Shown here one piece after another: positions 32,943-44,356 of a stretch of DNA of 64,000 bases. Every line of letters starts with the position of its first letter. The first letter of the stretch is position 1. Location of the stretch: positions 62,001 through 126,000 of the forward strand of contig QNQO01000519.1 in assembly GCA_003290165.1 (NCBI GenBank). The letters run 5' to 3'. The notes under the pieces are model-generated. The model was given only the letters and a program-made list of their open reading frames with translations, was not told where the DNA came from and ran no database searches. This stretch comes from Berberis thunbergii (lineage: Eukaryota; Streptophyta; Magnoliopsida; Ranunculales; Berberidaceae). The position numbers were made by a program, and so were the translations under genes.

Positions 32943-35900
32943 ACAATAAAATAAAGTTGTTTCATACCACCCCAGCCTTTTCTGAAATTCACCTAAAACA
33001 TAAAAGCTCATGCTAATCTATCGGATTGAAGATAGGCCTTTCTTGTCTAGTTTGAACCTTGCAGCCTATCCTATGTGTTGTTTACTCTTGGAACCAATTC
33101 AAAGCCTGTTATGTTGGTCTACTAACCACTAATTACCCAATTTTTTTTACCATGTCCATTGTACTTTTGAGAAGAAATTGGGATGAGTTGGCAAACAAAA
33201 GGTATATCATAGACTATATGTACTCCACAACACCAAAATCCTACAAAGAGCTTCAATATCCAATTACTACGACAAAAAAAAAGAAGAAAAGAAGCTCATG
33301 TAGTATTTTACCATCATCAAGGAAGCTCAAAAGCAATTAAAATAGAAGGAGTTGAGTCGAGCATTAAATTTCTATGTTACGTTTATCATTGAAGAGCTTT
33401 AAGTTTCTCAAAAACAACTTATTTATCATTATCCTTCATTGTTTGCCCTTGTCACAAGTCCTATTAAAACCAAATCAAAATCCTATTATGATATTTAGAA
33501 AGGTATAGCAAGAATGTAAAGGGTAAACTAATAAAAGTTGTGGTGAATGAAGTCAACATTCTCAATGGATGATATTCTTTCTTGAGATCATATCTTCTGA
33601 ACTCTTGACTTTCTATTTTTACTTAGTATGTGAAGTATCTCTAATCATTATCATCTTATTCAATACATTGAGAGAAATTAGCCAAATCTCTGAGTGATTC
33701 ATTCTTAGCGTTTTTATTATCTTGTGAGATTTGAAATCAAAGCAATTGTTATGTACGTAATCTTGAGATAGGTTAACAAATGTACTAGTAGGTGCATTGT
33801 TAGTGTAAACTTGAGTGATAATCTTTGTCTTATGTGAAATCCTTATTGATGTCCATTATCGACTTAATACTAGCCAGATAGGTAAAACAACTGTGTCTTT
33901 ATTCCTTAAGCAATTGGTAGGAACTCTCTAAAACAAAATAAAGAAAGGATTACATAAATCTTGGGTAGAGTCTGAGTATCACCAATGTTTGTGGGTATCA
34001 TTTGTGGAAAAACCCTTAAGAGACTATAACTCATCCACTAGGGGAAAACTAGAGGTTTAAAGGCTTGTTGCATATGCTAAATGTAATCGTGATTTCTACG
34101 AAAGCAAGTTAGGTTTTAGTTTTTATTTTATTTTATTTTATTTTGCTCCAGGACTAGCAAAATGTAGGTTTTGAAAGATTTACTAAACATATAAATGAGT
34201 CATTTCATGCCCATAAATATACAATTGCTTAGTCCAATTATCTAATAAAAATACATCATTACGTATACTTTGTGTATTTTGAAATTCAAACACTAATCTC
34301 AAATCATACACAAAGTGGCATAATCAGGCTACATTCAATGACTAGAAAGTCCATTGGAAGTTCAAACATGCATTGTAAAATACCAAAGATTTTCAAGCCG
34401 AAGACTCAAGAAGTTAAACTTACAAAGCATCATCATCTATGGATTTCGAGGAAATCAACATGAAGACTTGGACGTCCAAAATTTCAACTTTATCATAGCA
34501 ACAAAAATCTCTACAAATTCCAAAAGTGTTATGTCAAACTTCACTATCTATTCTCACAATTTTACCCATTCCCTTATTTGCATAATTCACTCCAAGTCAC
34601 TTTTTCTTATTTCATTCCATCAATTTTACCCTTTTCCATATTTAACTCCACTTTCCACATGCACATTTTGTTATTCTCATTGTCATTCCTACAGGACTCC
34701 CCATAATTTCATCAATCCCATGTGCATGTTCAAAATACAAACCACTCCATTATCCCTACACATCTTCACATTATCTATATGATAGTCTCACCATTCTTCA
34801 CCGCTAAGTACCCCAGGCTCGGACTTCATAAAAGATACTTTGGATAAAATGTATTGGAGAATAGTTGTAGAGCTTAGTGAACCCCATAAGATGATGACCC
34901 CATTATGGCAATTTTAAGTTGTTCTTTTTCTATCTCTTATGCATTTAATTTGATAACTACGTTGTAGTGGATTGCTTTAGTACTTGGCTATTTAATGTTT
35001 ATATGAAACTTTTAGATGAGTTGTGTTTCAGTTAGTCAAATTTATCTCATGCTTGCTTTATCTTTTAATTTTAAGTCCTAAAATAGATATGTTTCTCTTA
35101 ATACGTTCTCAACAATCCTATCTTCTCATGATTATTCGAAGGCTTAAAATAAGTAATTTGAAAGTTAATCATCCACCGAAGGAGATGACAAGAGTCCCTC
35201 TTAGGTGTGTTTAGCATGAAATAGAATGAACAACTTAAAAGTAGTCTCTTGGGTGCCATCATTCCATGATGGTGAGCCCAAAGCTCTAAACTCTCTACAT
35301 TATCTTAGTTGTCTTTATTTTTATCTTTGTTTTATGTTTTCATCAACAACTTCTTTATTTTACTAGGTTAAGTATTTCAAGTTGATTGTAGAACAAGTTT
35401 TTCAACTTCTTTTTAAGCCTTCCTGGTGGGATTCAGCCCATATTGTCGGTTTCTGTCTCAATATACAAACCGTGCACTTGCGGTAAGTGAGATCAATCAT
35501 ATGGACACCTATACTTAATACATGAAAAATCACATTTATTGGATGTGTTCAAGGCTTATAAAGTTGAAGTTGAAAATCAACATAATGAGAAAATTAACGT
35601 CATTAGATTTGATCGTGGTACTGAATATTATCGTAGATATGTCAGATTAGGCCAATGTTTAGATCCATTTGTGATATACTTATAGGAATATGACATATTC
35701 CCTCAATACACCATGTCAGGGACACCATGCCAAAATGGTGTATCTGATAGATGAAATCAGACTTTAGAAAAATGGTTAGAAGTATGATTCATCACTCTAC
35801 CTTGCTAGAGTCTCTTTGGGGGGGGGGAGGGTGGCCTTAAAAACTGCAGTTTATATCCTTAATAGATTACTTTGTAAAGCAATAACTAAAACCCCATATG

Positions 35901-37039
35901 AGCTATGGACTGCAAGAAATCCTAACATTAGGCACTTACATATTTAGGGATGTCTACCTGAGATTGCACTTTATAAGCCTAAAAGAGAAAAATTGGACTC
36001 AAGAACAATTAGTTGCTACTTTATTGGATAATTAGAAAGATCAAGTGAATTCAAGTTTTATTGCCTCTCTATTAATATCTTAATTGAGACAGATAATGTC
36101 AATTTTTTTGAGGATGTTGAGAATAGTTGGAGTACGCAATCAAAGTATAATAGTTTTGAAGAACATGTTGACATTGCACTAGTTGATATTCAACCTGTTA
36201 ATGTGATCATGCATGTTTTTGAATAGGATGCGAATATAAATCACAACAATATTCCTAAGTTGCCTTCTCATAATCTAGAAAAACCTCAACCACCCAATTA
36301 GAAGTAACAATCAGGAGATCCAATAGGGAGAAAAGATCTGCTATTTCAGATGATCATGTAGTTTATTTCGATGAGCATGAGTTTATATAGGAGTTGAAAA
36401 TGATCCTACTATTTTCCTTCAACCAAACAATGTGCTCACTCTCTAGATTGGATGAATATTATGTTAGATCGGTTAAATTCTACGAAGAACAACGACGTTT
36501 GGGATCTTGTCAAGTTGTCTAAGGGTGTAAAACCAATTGGATGCAAATGAATTTTTAAAATTAAATGAGATTTCAAAGGCAACATCGAAAGATATAAGAC
36601 ACATCTTGTCGCTAAAGGCTTTACTTAAAAAGAAGACATTGATTACAAAGAAACTTTATGTCTGACTTCTACCAAAGACTCTTTTAAAGGTATCATGACA
36701 CTTGTAGCTCATTATGATTTAGACCAACATCAAATGGATGTTGAGATTGCAATTCTCAATGGAAATGTTGAAGAAAGTATTTATATAATGAGGTTTTGAG
36801 ATTAAAAACTCAAAACATAAAGTTTGTAAACTAAAGAAACCCATCTATGGCTTAAAGCAGACATCTCGTCAATGGTATAAAAAGTTTGATTGGGTAATTT
36901 CCTCTTTCATTTTAAGAGGAAAATCCGGTTAATCAATGTGTTCATCATAAGATTAATGGGAGCAAAGTTATTTTTCTGGTGCTATATCTTGATAACATCC
37001 TACTAGCTAGTAGTGACATAACACTACACCAAAAACCCC

Positions 37040-37720
37040 CATTAGCAACGGTTCTATACCGTGGGCATAAGCCATTGCCACGGCTAAGAGCCGTGGACTA
37101 CAGGGGCGTCGTGAAATCCTTTGTAACGGCTATAAACGGTTGCTAAACATTGTAGCAACAGTTTTATGCTTGAATGGGGGGCGTGATTTTCAACAATTAG
37201 CAACGGTTATAAACCGTTGCAATAATAATAGCAACGGTTATTAGTCGTGGCAACTATAGCAACAGTTTTAAGCCGTGACAAAGTGTAGATATTAGCAAGG
37301 GTTTTAAACCGTGTCTAACAAGATAGCAATGGTTTATAGCCGTGGCAAAAATAGCCACGGTTTTAAGCCGTGACAAAGTGTAGATATTAGCAACGGTTAT
37401 AAACCGTGTCTAACAGTAGCAACGGTTGTTAGCCGTGGCTAACCATGGCAACGGTTATAAACCGTGGCTAAATAGTGTGAAGTAAACCGTGGCAAACGTG
37501 ATAGCAACGGTTTTAAGCCGTGGCTAAGCATGGCCACGGTTTTAAGCCGTAGCAACTGATGAATAATGCCCACGGTTTCTAGCCGTGGCAAGATGGAACC
37601 ACGATTTTAAGCCGTTGGCAATTAAAACAAAATTAAAAAAAAAATTTGTTTTGTTGCAACGGTTTTAAACCGTTGCAATTTAATATAATCGAAAAAATTT
37701 TATATTTTTTTTGGCTGCTG
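37040..37720. repeat. CACTA left subterminal palindrome array
   Basis: Over twenty units near gcaacggttttaagccgtgg are present in both orientations, with tagcaa/ggctaa spacers. The array is dense up to 37610, with a last isolated unit at 37655-37676. Each unit can fold on itself. This is the expected arrangement for binding of the TNPA-like protein encoded in the same element (inference). Confidence 0.88.
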
Positions 37721-38084
37721 CAGCAAAATCACAGCCGTGGCACCTGCAAAATCAGTCCTTACTATAGTTTTTGTCATGCCTCCGACACGAATAAGATTCC
37801 ACCAAACTATATGCTAGATAAATGCAAAATCAAACGTAAAAAGGAACTTGTCAAGTTTTGACGCCAAACAAAAACATGTAAACAAATAGCACTAACGTAC
37901 AATAACAGGATTAACCTGAACAAATGTAACATAGCTTGTTATATCATGTTTCGCTTGCATCTAAAACAAAAGAATTTCTCTATGTTTTTTCCAACAATAC
38001 AAATCGCCCTAGTTATAATGTAAGAAAATACATTGATGCCCTTAGGAACAGGCCCCATTTCTTTCGTTAGTTGCTTGTTCAATA

Positions 38085-38250
38085 TACTGAAAATGATGAG
38101 AATGCAGCACCTGGTAGTTGCTTGTATATGGCACCGGTGATGGTTGATACAACGACACACTTTGCACCCCAGAAACAAGCAATGTATGTGCATTCTCCTG
38201 TCCAACATACTGCTGCCCATACTGGCTCAGACCTTCAGAGCCCTGCAGTA
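38085..38250 (-). pseudogene. Unidentified captured coding fragment, Gln/Tyr-rich
   Basis: The minus strand between 38250 and 38060 is open and reads GSEGLSQYGQQYVGQENAHT, then LLVSGVQSVSLYQPSPVPYT and YQVLHSHHFQYIEQAT. The composition is that of a real Q/Y-rich protein tail, and an acceptor-like ctgcag precedes it. It follows the LSD1-like exons on the same strand and could be their downstream exon or come from another gene. I do not recognise it. Confidence 0.4.
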
Positions 38251-38567
38251 TAAAAATTAGTCAGTACTCAATGACAGACAAACATGACCTATAAAGATTG
38301 CTAATAAACCAAAGCTGATGATGAAAATGATGAAAACACTGTGTGGCAACTTTTACGAAACAACTTTTATCTCCATGAATACATATACAAAGAACAACAT
38401 CAAATGTCTAAGTTTCACACAAGTAGAAGAAACAAGAGATAACAACAAAAATGATCACATTAAATTTGACTCTTCCACAAAGATACTTGTCATTCACAAA
38501 AGTCTTTCAATTCATTAATTAAAATGGAGAAAGGCATATAAGTAAAGTTTATTTATGATGATAGGTC

Positions 38568-39300
38568 TACCTTCCATGGCCAAGTTAACTGTGTGGTAAC
38601 AAGAACATTGTTGGCTTGTTGCTCCACGAATGTACATCAATAAAGTGTGGCACCCTCCACAAACCAACTGAGCCATTTCAGTTCCTACTTGGTATCCAAC
38701 AAACATAAAATCGAATAGAAAATCAAGTGTAGAAACATATACGTTAACTCAATCGATCCATAAGGTACGTAGCATATGCAAGATATGTAGAAAAGAAAAT
38801 ACCAGGATGTGGAACAGGTGTTACTGCATTGCAAACAGCACAACAGACTGAGGTGGCTCCAACAAGATAGAGAAGAAGGTTTCGGCAGCCAGAACAAATA
38901 AGTTGGCTCTGTGCACCTGAGAAACGAATACCGGTGACAGAAAAAATTCAAATAGGAATCTGCCTGTCCAGCGACATTTAGAGTTCCAGGGAATTTAATT
39001 AACCAATGACATTAAATTTGTTCAACATTTCTCAATGTTGTTAAACCAAAGAATCTCAATTATATCACATTGTATGAATCAAGATTTTGATCCAAACACA
39101 ATCATTCCTCAATAATAACCTATGCATGTGGCATAGAAAACATTTGATTCAACAAAATATAGGCATTGCTTAGGAGCTAGAAAACTTGAAAATTTTTAAA
39201 AAATAAAAATAGAGAGACAATACCATTTGGTTGTGGTGGCGGGGGCAGGGTATATGGAGCTGGAGGAGTTGGATATGGAGCAAGAGGAACTGGCATTGCT
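38568..39300 (-). pseudogene. Captured LSD1/LOL-type zinc-finger gene fragment (three exons)
   Basis: Minus-strand exons in order: a proline-rich start MPVPLAPYPTPPAPYTLPPP (39285-39225), a first zf-LSD1 finger [20 protein letters not shown] then CAVCNAV (38925-38812), and a second finger [20 protein letters not shown] then [10 protein letters not shown] (38685-38570). The spacers are AT-rich introns. The finger pattern CxxCRxLLxYxxGAxxVxCxxC is that of LSD1, a plant regulator of programmed cell death. In the second finger the last cysteine is Tyr (CSCY), so one zinc ligand is lost. The third finger of LSD1 is absent. It is a captured, non-functional copy. Confidence 0.85.
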
Positions 39301-40093
39301 TATCTACAAAGGTGTCTTTTGTTCCCCCCCAAGCTCTTCAAAGGCTTGCAGCCTCAAGCAGAGGAAAAGAAAACCCTCTTTCCCATCTTCACTACATCTA
39401 CAAAAGCAAAAGTACAAATGAGATAAGCCAGAAAACAAAAAGGATCTTAGAAATCATTACAAATAAACAAATTGACCAATACCCATTAAAAGAAGCGCGT
39501 AAAATATTTGAACAGATATGAATCATTAACAGTTATTGTAACTTCAGAAGACAACAATATTTCAGTGAAGCTTTACCAATTACCAAAGGCAACCAAGTTC
39601 AGTAAGAAATATTATAAACAACTTATCAAAGCATTTCAAACACCTATTATAATTAATCAGGCTCACTGTATTATCTTTATAAATTCTCATTCATATACAT
39701 TAACCATATGATAATGCCTTAATAATTAATCTTTTTTAATTAGAATAACAAATTTCACAAATATATTTGTAACCACGCACAAAATTACATGGTTAGCATG
39801 AAACATTGCAAATGGTGATATTTTCTAATATGCACTCAAACCTGCTCAACGCGCAGCCTCGCTCCTGCAGTGCCAACGGCACCGTGCAAACAACGACATG
39901 CACTAGCCATTTTTATATATCAATCACAGGACAGCCAGCTCAATAGGTGCTCAAAAATTAACATACTATAAATATATTTTATTTTTGTGCTACCCCCCTG
40001 AAAAGACTAATAAACCTCAACGGGAGATGTCGATTCTCAAGATTTTTTTAATATATTTACATGCACTAAAAAAAGTCAAGTAAAACTTCACCT

Positions 40094-40570
40094 GCTGGTA
40101 AGCATTCAATCTTCCTGAAGGATCAATGTAGTGCAGGGAATCTGGATGTCTAGGATTTCCATTTGAAGCTGAACAAAATTCAAATAATACTTTTAATGAT
40201 TTGTCCTTTAAGTCGCATAAGGAATATACAATGATATTTCTCAACATTATATGTACCTGTGAAATCAACTGCAACCATAAAATTCAGCTCGAATCCACTA
40301 GAAATGTGGTCAATGAAACTGTATAGCTTTTTCTCATAAAACCCATCCACAAAAAGTTGACTCTTCAACATCTACATCAAAAATAGTTAAGAAATGTCAC
40401 ACAAAGTAATTATGACAGGAGAAAGGGGAAACAAAACATTAGTCATTAAGAATGTCATCCCAGCTGAACACGAATCTATCAAAAGCCACATGCTGGACTG
40501 ATTTTTAGGCTTATCCTTATTGCCAAATATCCTCTTTAATTGAAATGAGGCATTCTTGCATCCATACAAT
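40094..40570 (-). pseudogene. Captured BONZAI/copine fragment (C2B end and start of vWA)
   Basis: Exon A (40373-40254) reads LKSQLFVDGFYEKKLYSFID and then SSGFELNFMVAVDFT, ending at a donor (acag|gtacat). Exon B (40174-40094) reads ASNGNPRHPDSLHYIDPSGR then LNAYQQ and ends at a donor (cag|gtgaag). The introns and splice sites of the parent gene are retained, so the capture was from DNA, not mRNA. A decayed exon upstream (40545-40440) gives FGNKDKP and, after a frame change, a SAG...FLM stretch, comparable to FGxKDxPLIIECFDFNSxG of copines. BONZAI copines are calcium-dependent membrane-binding proteins that restrain immune receptors. This copy is a small middle part only. Confidence 0.88.
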
Positions 40571-40636
40571 TGCTTAAGAAGCCAACAAAGAGAAATTACT
40601 AACTAAAGTTGTCCAGACATAACCCCTGAACATCTA

Positions 40637-40828
40637 TTGGACTTGCCTATTACATTTCAAACATTACTATGTTCAAAACAGCCCTTGTGGTACCATGGGA
40701 GATCACTACGAGAAAAATGTAACTGTTGTGTTCCAGTGGGAAATAATTTAATGGCAAACATTCCTACGAATGGATTTTGGTGGTCTACAAATGAACTTTT
40801 GTCTATGTTTCTATTTCTCAAGTTCTGA
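40637..40828. other. Short segment of possible transposon origin inside the CACTA element
   Basis: It contains gatcactacgagaaaaatgt at 40708-40727, similar to cactacaagaaaa termini seen in other plant DNA elements, followed by sequence that is open on both strands. No second terminus was found. Nothing certain can be said. Confidence 0.2.
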
Positions 40829-41789
40829 AAACTACAACATACATTTAGGTAAAATTAAAATGGAAACTATCCTTATGCCATTAAAATGAAAGTGATAAGT
40901 CTCACCATGAAATGAAACAATCAAACAGAAGAAGAAAAAAAAAATCAATAAGACAGTAAAACTAAAAGGAGGAGCATTGTGTTGATTAGACATTTCCTTG
41001 CTGCTTAAAATAAAATAATTACCAGTAGCACACTGCTGATGCCTGACATACCCAACTCATAGAAAAATGAGACATAGGCAATGCACTTAAGTGTTTCACT
41101 GCATTGCAAAATGAAATTCTTTAGCCATACATATGCATCACCAACAAAAAAAAATTCACTACACTAATAAACAAGAAACAAAAAAGACTCGAGCATTATC
41201 AAAACAGTCTATTGGCAGGCTAGTTCGCTTAGCCCCTTTTTGTGATTACCAAGTCGGGTTTAAACTTAAGAATCTGAACACATATTCCTTCAATGTATTC
41301 TTCTTCCATCTTCAATAAACTGCCCTGGTAGATCATTTAGCAAAACTACAGTAGGTAATGCATAACTTGGACCAAGTACAGAAATAACGGACCATCAGTA
41401 ATTAACTATATAGTTAAAATTGGAAGACAACTATTCGGTCTATTCTACAAAATAAATTACGATGTCAGGACACAAGGTATGCATGGACATTGAATCACTG
41501 ATACAGGGTAAAGAGTGAATTTTAGACAATTTAGAACACAGATCAACAGATACTAATAAGAGATCAAAACATTGTCCAGTATATTTATTTCGTAGAGAGG
41601 TGACCTAAGCTGACATTATTTGTATCAACAAGACTACAACCTCTAAGCAATATGCAATATGAAGTGCAGAAAAGTTAGGACAATTTCTTCTTCCAAAAAA
41701 TCAATAAAACGTTTCTGAACAGACTTAAAAAAAGAAAATGCATAAATCTATCACACAGGCTATAAATAGCGAATGAAACAGTAGCTTAC

Positions 41790-42670
41790 AGAAGGACGAT
41801 GACGTTGATGATATAAATACAGCATCAACTGCCGAGCACATACACCGTTCTGATAGGATTGCTTTATTGCAGATGCCGGTTGAATTCCCTGTTGCTACAC
41901 TTGTTGTCTCAGCTGTTGCTGTTGTTGCTGCTGCTGCAATTGATGTTGCAACTGGGCCCGTTGCATTGGTGGCAAAGATTGCATGAAATGCTGCGGCTGT
42001 TGATGTCGTTGTAGGAGTCTCTGTTGTTGAATTAAGGCTTGCATTTGCGGATTGTGTCCCTGTAATTGACTAGAGTCTGATCTATGGAGCAACTGTTGGA
42101 TAACCTGATGCTGCAAAACAACTTCTTGCCTGATGTCTAGTCTAGGTTTCTTCTGCATCTCTAATAAATAGCTTGCCTCCTTACTTAAGGAGCTGGACAG
42201 AGGAATATGGCCTGTTCGTGATGTTGGCTGAGATGTAGCAGAAGTCCCTTGCTGCCTCTGCTGCATTTGTTGAGGGCTATTGGCTTGATGAGATCTCTGC
42301 TGCACTATAGATGATCCGTCAATAACTGATGAACCCGAAATGGTTATATTATTAGAAGTAAACGACATTGGAGATGCTGGTAACCGCACGTAAGACTCTG
42401 TGTTGATACTTGCACTTTTCTGCAAGTGAGGACCCCCTGAAAGTGCCGAGTTAGCGTCCGTAACCAATGAACTTGCCCCCACGCTTGGACCAAAATTTGC
42501 AGTACTGTTCAAAACTTTCCGGTTCATATCCCCATAAACTGGCCCAAAATTTGAACACCCCGTCCTCGTAACAGAATTTGAGGAATTTCCAAATGATGAA
42601 CTCAAGTGAGAGCTCAGCTATACTTGTGACTGACCATCTCCTTGAAACAAGATACATGAGCTTCAATAGT
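41790..42670 (-). pseudogene. Captured SEUSS-LIKE (SLK) co-regulator fragment
   Basis: The minus strand starts near 42665 with LFQGDGQSQV, has an in-frame tag at 42618-42620, and goes on SSHLSSSFGNSSNS, VGASSLVTDANSALSGGPHL, SINTESYVRLPASPMSFTSN, KKPRLDIRQE and a Gln-rich tract (41895-42060). The next exon (41850-41790) gives GVCARQLMLYLYHQRHRP, the start of the LIM-domain-binding (LDB) dimerisation domain, and ends at a donor (gtaagc). SLK proteins recruit LEUNIG repressors and act in flower and embryo patterning. About a third of the gene is present. The nonsense codon and the missing LDB rest make it non-functional. Confidence 0.92.
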
Positions 42671-42929
42671 TCCAGTCCCTGTCTCGCAAGAAAAACAAAA
42701 AAACAATGCATCACAAAAAGTAAGAATTTAACTTAGTATAGCAATAATGCATACAACTACAACTCTACAAGTAATATGTACACTACAAGTAATTCTTACT
42801 TTAAGACTGAAATGTAGAACCATTAAATGGCATCAACCATGTGTTATCGTTACTAAGTTTAGTATTCAATACAAGTTTAGTATTCAATACAAGAAACAAG
42901 TTTAACATCAAATGGAGTTGATGTTTGTC

Positions 42930-43060
42930 AAAGTAAAGACTCACTTGAACAATGGAGACTTTTAGCATTTGGCCTCTAAGTCCAACTCCAACAGAAGCAG
43001 CTGCCATTACAGCAGGCCCAGCTACAGACCTCATAAACAAAACTCCTAATGATAACATGG
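42930..43060 (-). pseudogene. Unidentified coding-like fragment between SLK and NUP1 fragments
   Basis: The minus strand reads SLGVLFMRSVAGPAVMAAAS then VGVGLRGQMLKVSIVQ, hydrophobic and alanine/glycine-rich. This would suit a membrane or plastid-targeted protein. It is GC-richer than its surroundings. I do not recognise it. Confidence 0.3.
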
Positions 43061-43329
43061 TAGCACAAAAAAGAGTACAGAAATTATAGGAAAGATTTCA
43101 ATCCAATCTCCGAATACCTGTTGATTTGGTTAGAAGAACCACACTTTTTTCTTCACCCGTACAAAGCATCATTCACCCCCTATACATAAAATAAAAATAT
43201 GTGATTCCAAGTTGTGAAGAGTTAGACATGAGGATTTTGGTTTTTCTCTACATGAGAGTTCTCTTTTGTTTTTCTCTCAAAAGCCCTCTTAGAAAAGACG
43301 AAACAGTGTTTTGTTAAGCTAAAAAGGGG

Positions 43330-43660
43330 GTAGATAAAGAATAAGAGAAGGGTCAAAAGTGGCTACCTTTAACTCCTCACTCTTTTTCTTAGGAGTCAGC
43401 ATACTTCTATCAAGTTGCTCCAGTATTTTCCTAGCCACGTCACAGGAATGAGGATGAACAGTTGAGACACCAATATTAGAGCTGGGTGTCTCAACATCTA
43501 CAGGCAGAAATTTGGCACTGCTGTTCTTTGAAGTTCCAGGGAGAACTTTCATACTGCTGCTTCAGTCGGCATTGCCACGTGTGTCATCGTGACTAAGACT
43601 CTTCCTCCATTGTGTCCTTCTTGGATGCACATTATCTGTAGCATGAGAAGGAGAGATAAT
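43330..43660 (-). pseudogene. Captured NUP1 (NUP136)-like nucleoporin fragment
   Basis: The minus strand reads VHPRRTQWRKSLSHDDTRGN (43640-43570), then after a stop MKVLPGTSKNSSAKFLPVDV, STVHPHSCDVARKILEQLDR and LTPKKKSEELKVATFDPS (43552-43370). The pattern 'ARKILEQLDR..PTPKEKSAELKLATSW' is that of the plant nuclear-pore basket protein NUP1. Only a small middle part is present and the frame is broken by a stop at about 43555. The minus-strand orientation is the same as the other captured pieces. Confidence 0.65.
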
Positions 43661-44356
43661 GAAATTGAATCTCTGAAACTGAAACACCCACAAACTACAT
43701 GAGAATACCAAATGATGGCATAGCATGGCATGGCATGGCATGGCAGAGAGAATGTCTCTCCCCCTTCCCTGCATTCTGTAGATAGGTTCATGATTGTGTA
43801 CTTAAAAGATGACCAAGTGTGAGTCCTTTTGTTTGAGTTGGGGTACAACAACCATTGATAGCCATGCAGACAATTTAGATGAAGTCATTAAGGTACATTA
43901 ATGGACATTTTGGATAGAATTGCACTAGACATTTTATGATTGTGTACTATACATGTTTTTGATCAGTGGAAACATGAATTCACATTCATTGAGATAAATA
44001 AGCCAAAAAAAAGTTCCCCAAATAGATATAATGCCTTATCGAAGAACAAAGGATGCTGAGAATTAAATCAGGCCATGAGATGTCTCAAATAGATATAATT
44101 GAAGAGAACAAAAGAACAAAATAGATATAATACTTGAACTAGGTTAGATGGCCACCACATGTAAGGAGAATACCTCAACCACAGCTCAAAACCAGTGTGC
44201 TAACCGCGCACGCTGAAACCCGCTGCGGCCAGAAACAGCACGTACAACAATAAACATTAAAAGAAAGACATCATAATCAAAAAGTAAACATAAATAAACA
44301 TTAAAAAGTAAATATAGTCAGAAAATTCACCATTAGACTCTTGGTTTTTGTAACTA

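Larger units (their letters stand above)
31271..35495 (+). mobile_element. Athila-like LTR element inserted in copia integrase (rearranged)
   Basis: 31279-31680 and 34163-34480 are related (tgtaggttttg, tatacaattg, gtccaattatctaat, cacaaagtggca, aaagattttcaag) and behave as LTR starts. Before the second one is gctccaggactagcaaaatg, a polypurine/leader signature of Athila-type elements. The second LTR appears to end at gtgagatca (35495). Copia integrase stops at about 31268 and resumes at about 35496; the candidate target copies acaat/atcat are imperfect. The first LTR loses similarity after 31680, and 32440-32500 again shows a gaggacaatgtttggttcaag tract. The inside is therefore rearranged or carries a further insertion. 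No gag-pol was seen. Confidence 0.55.
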
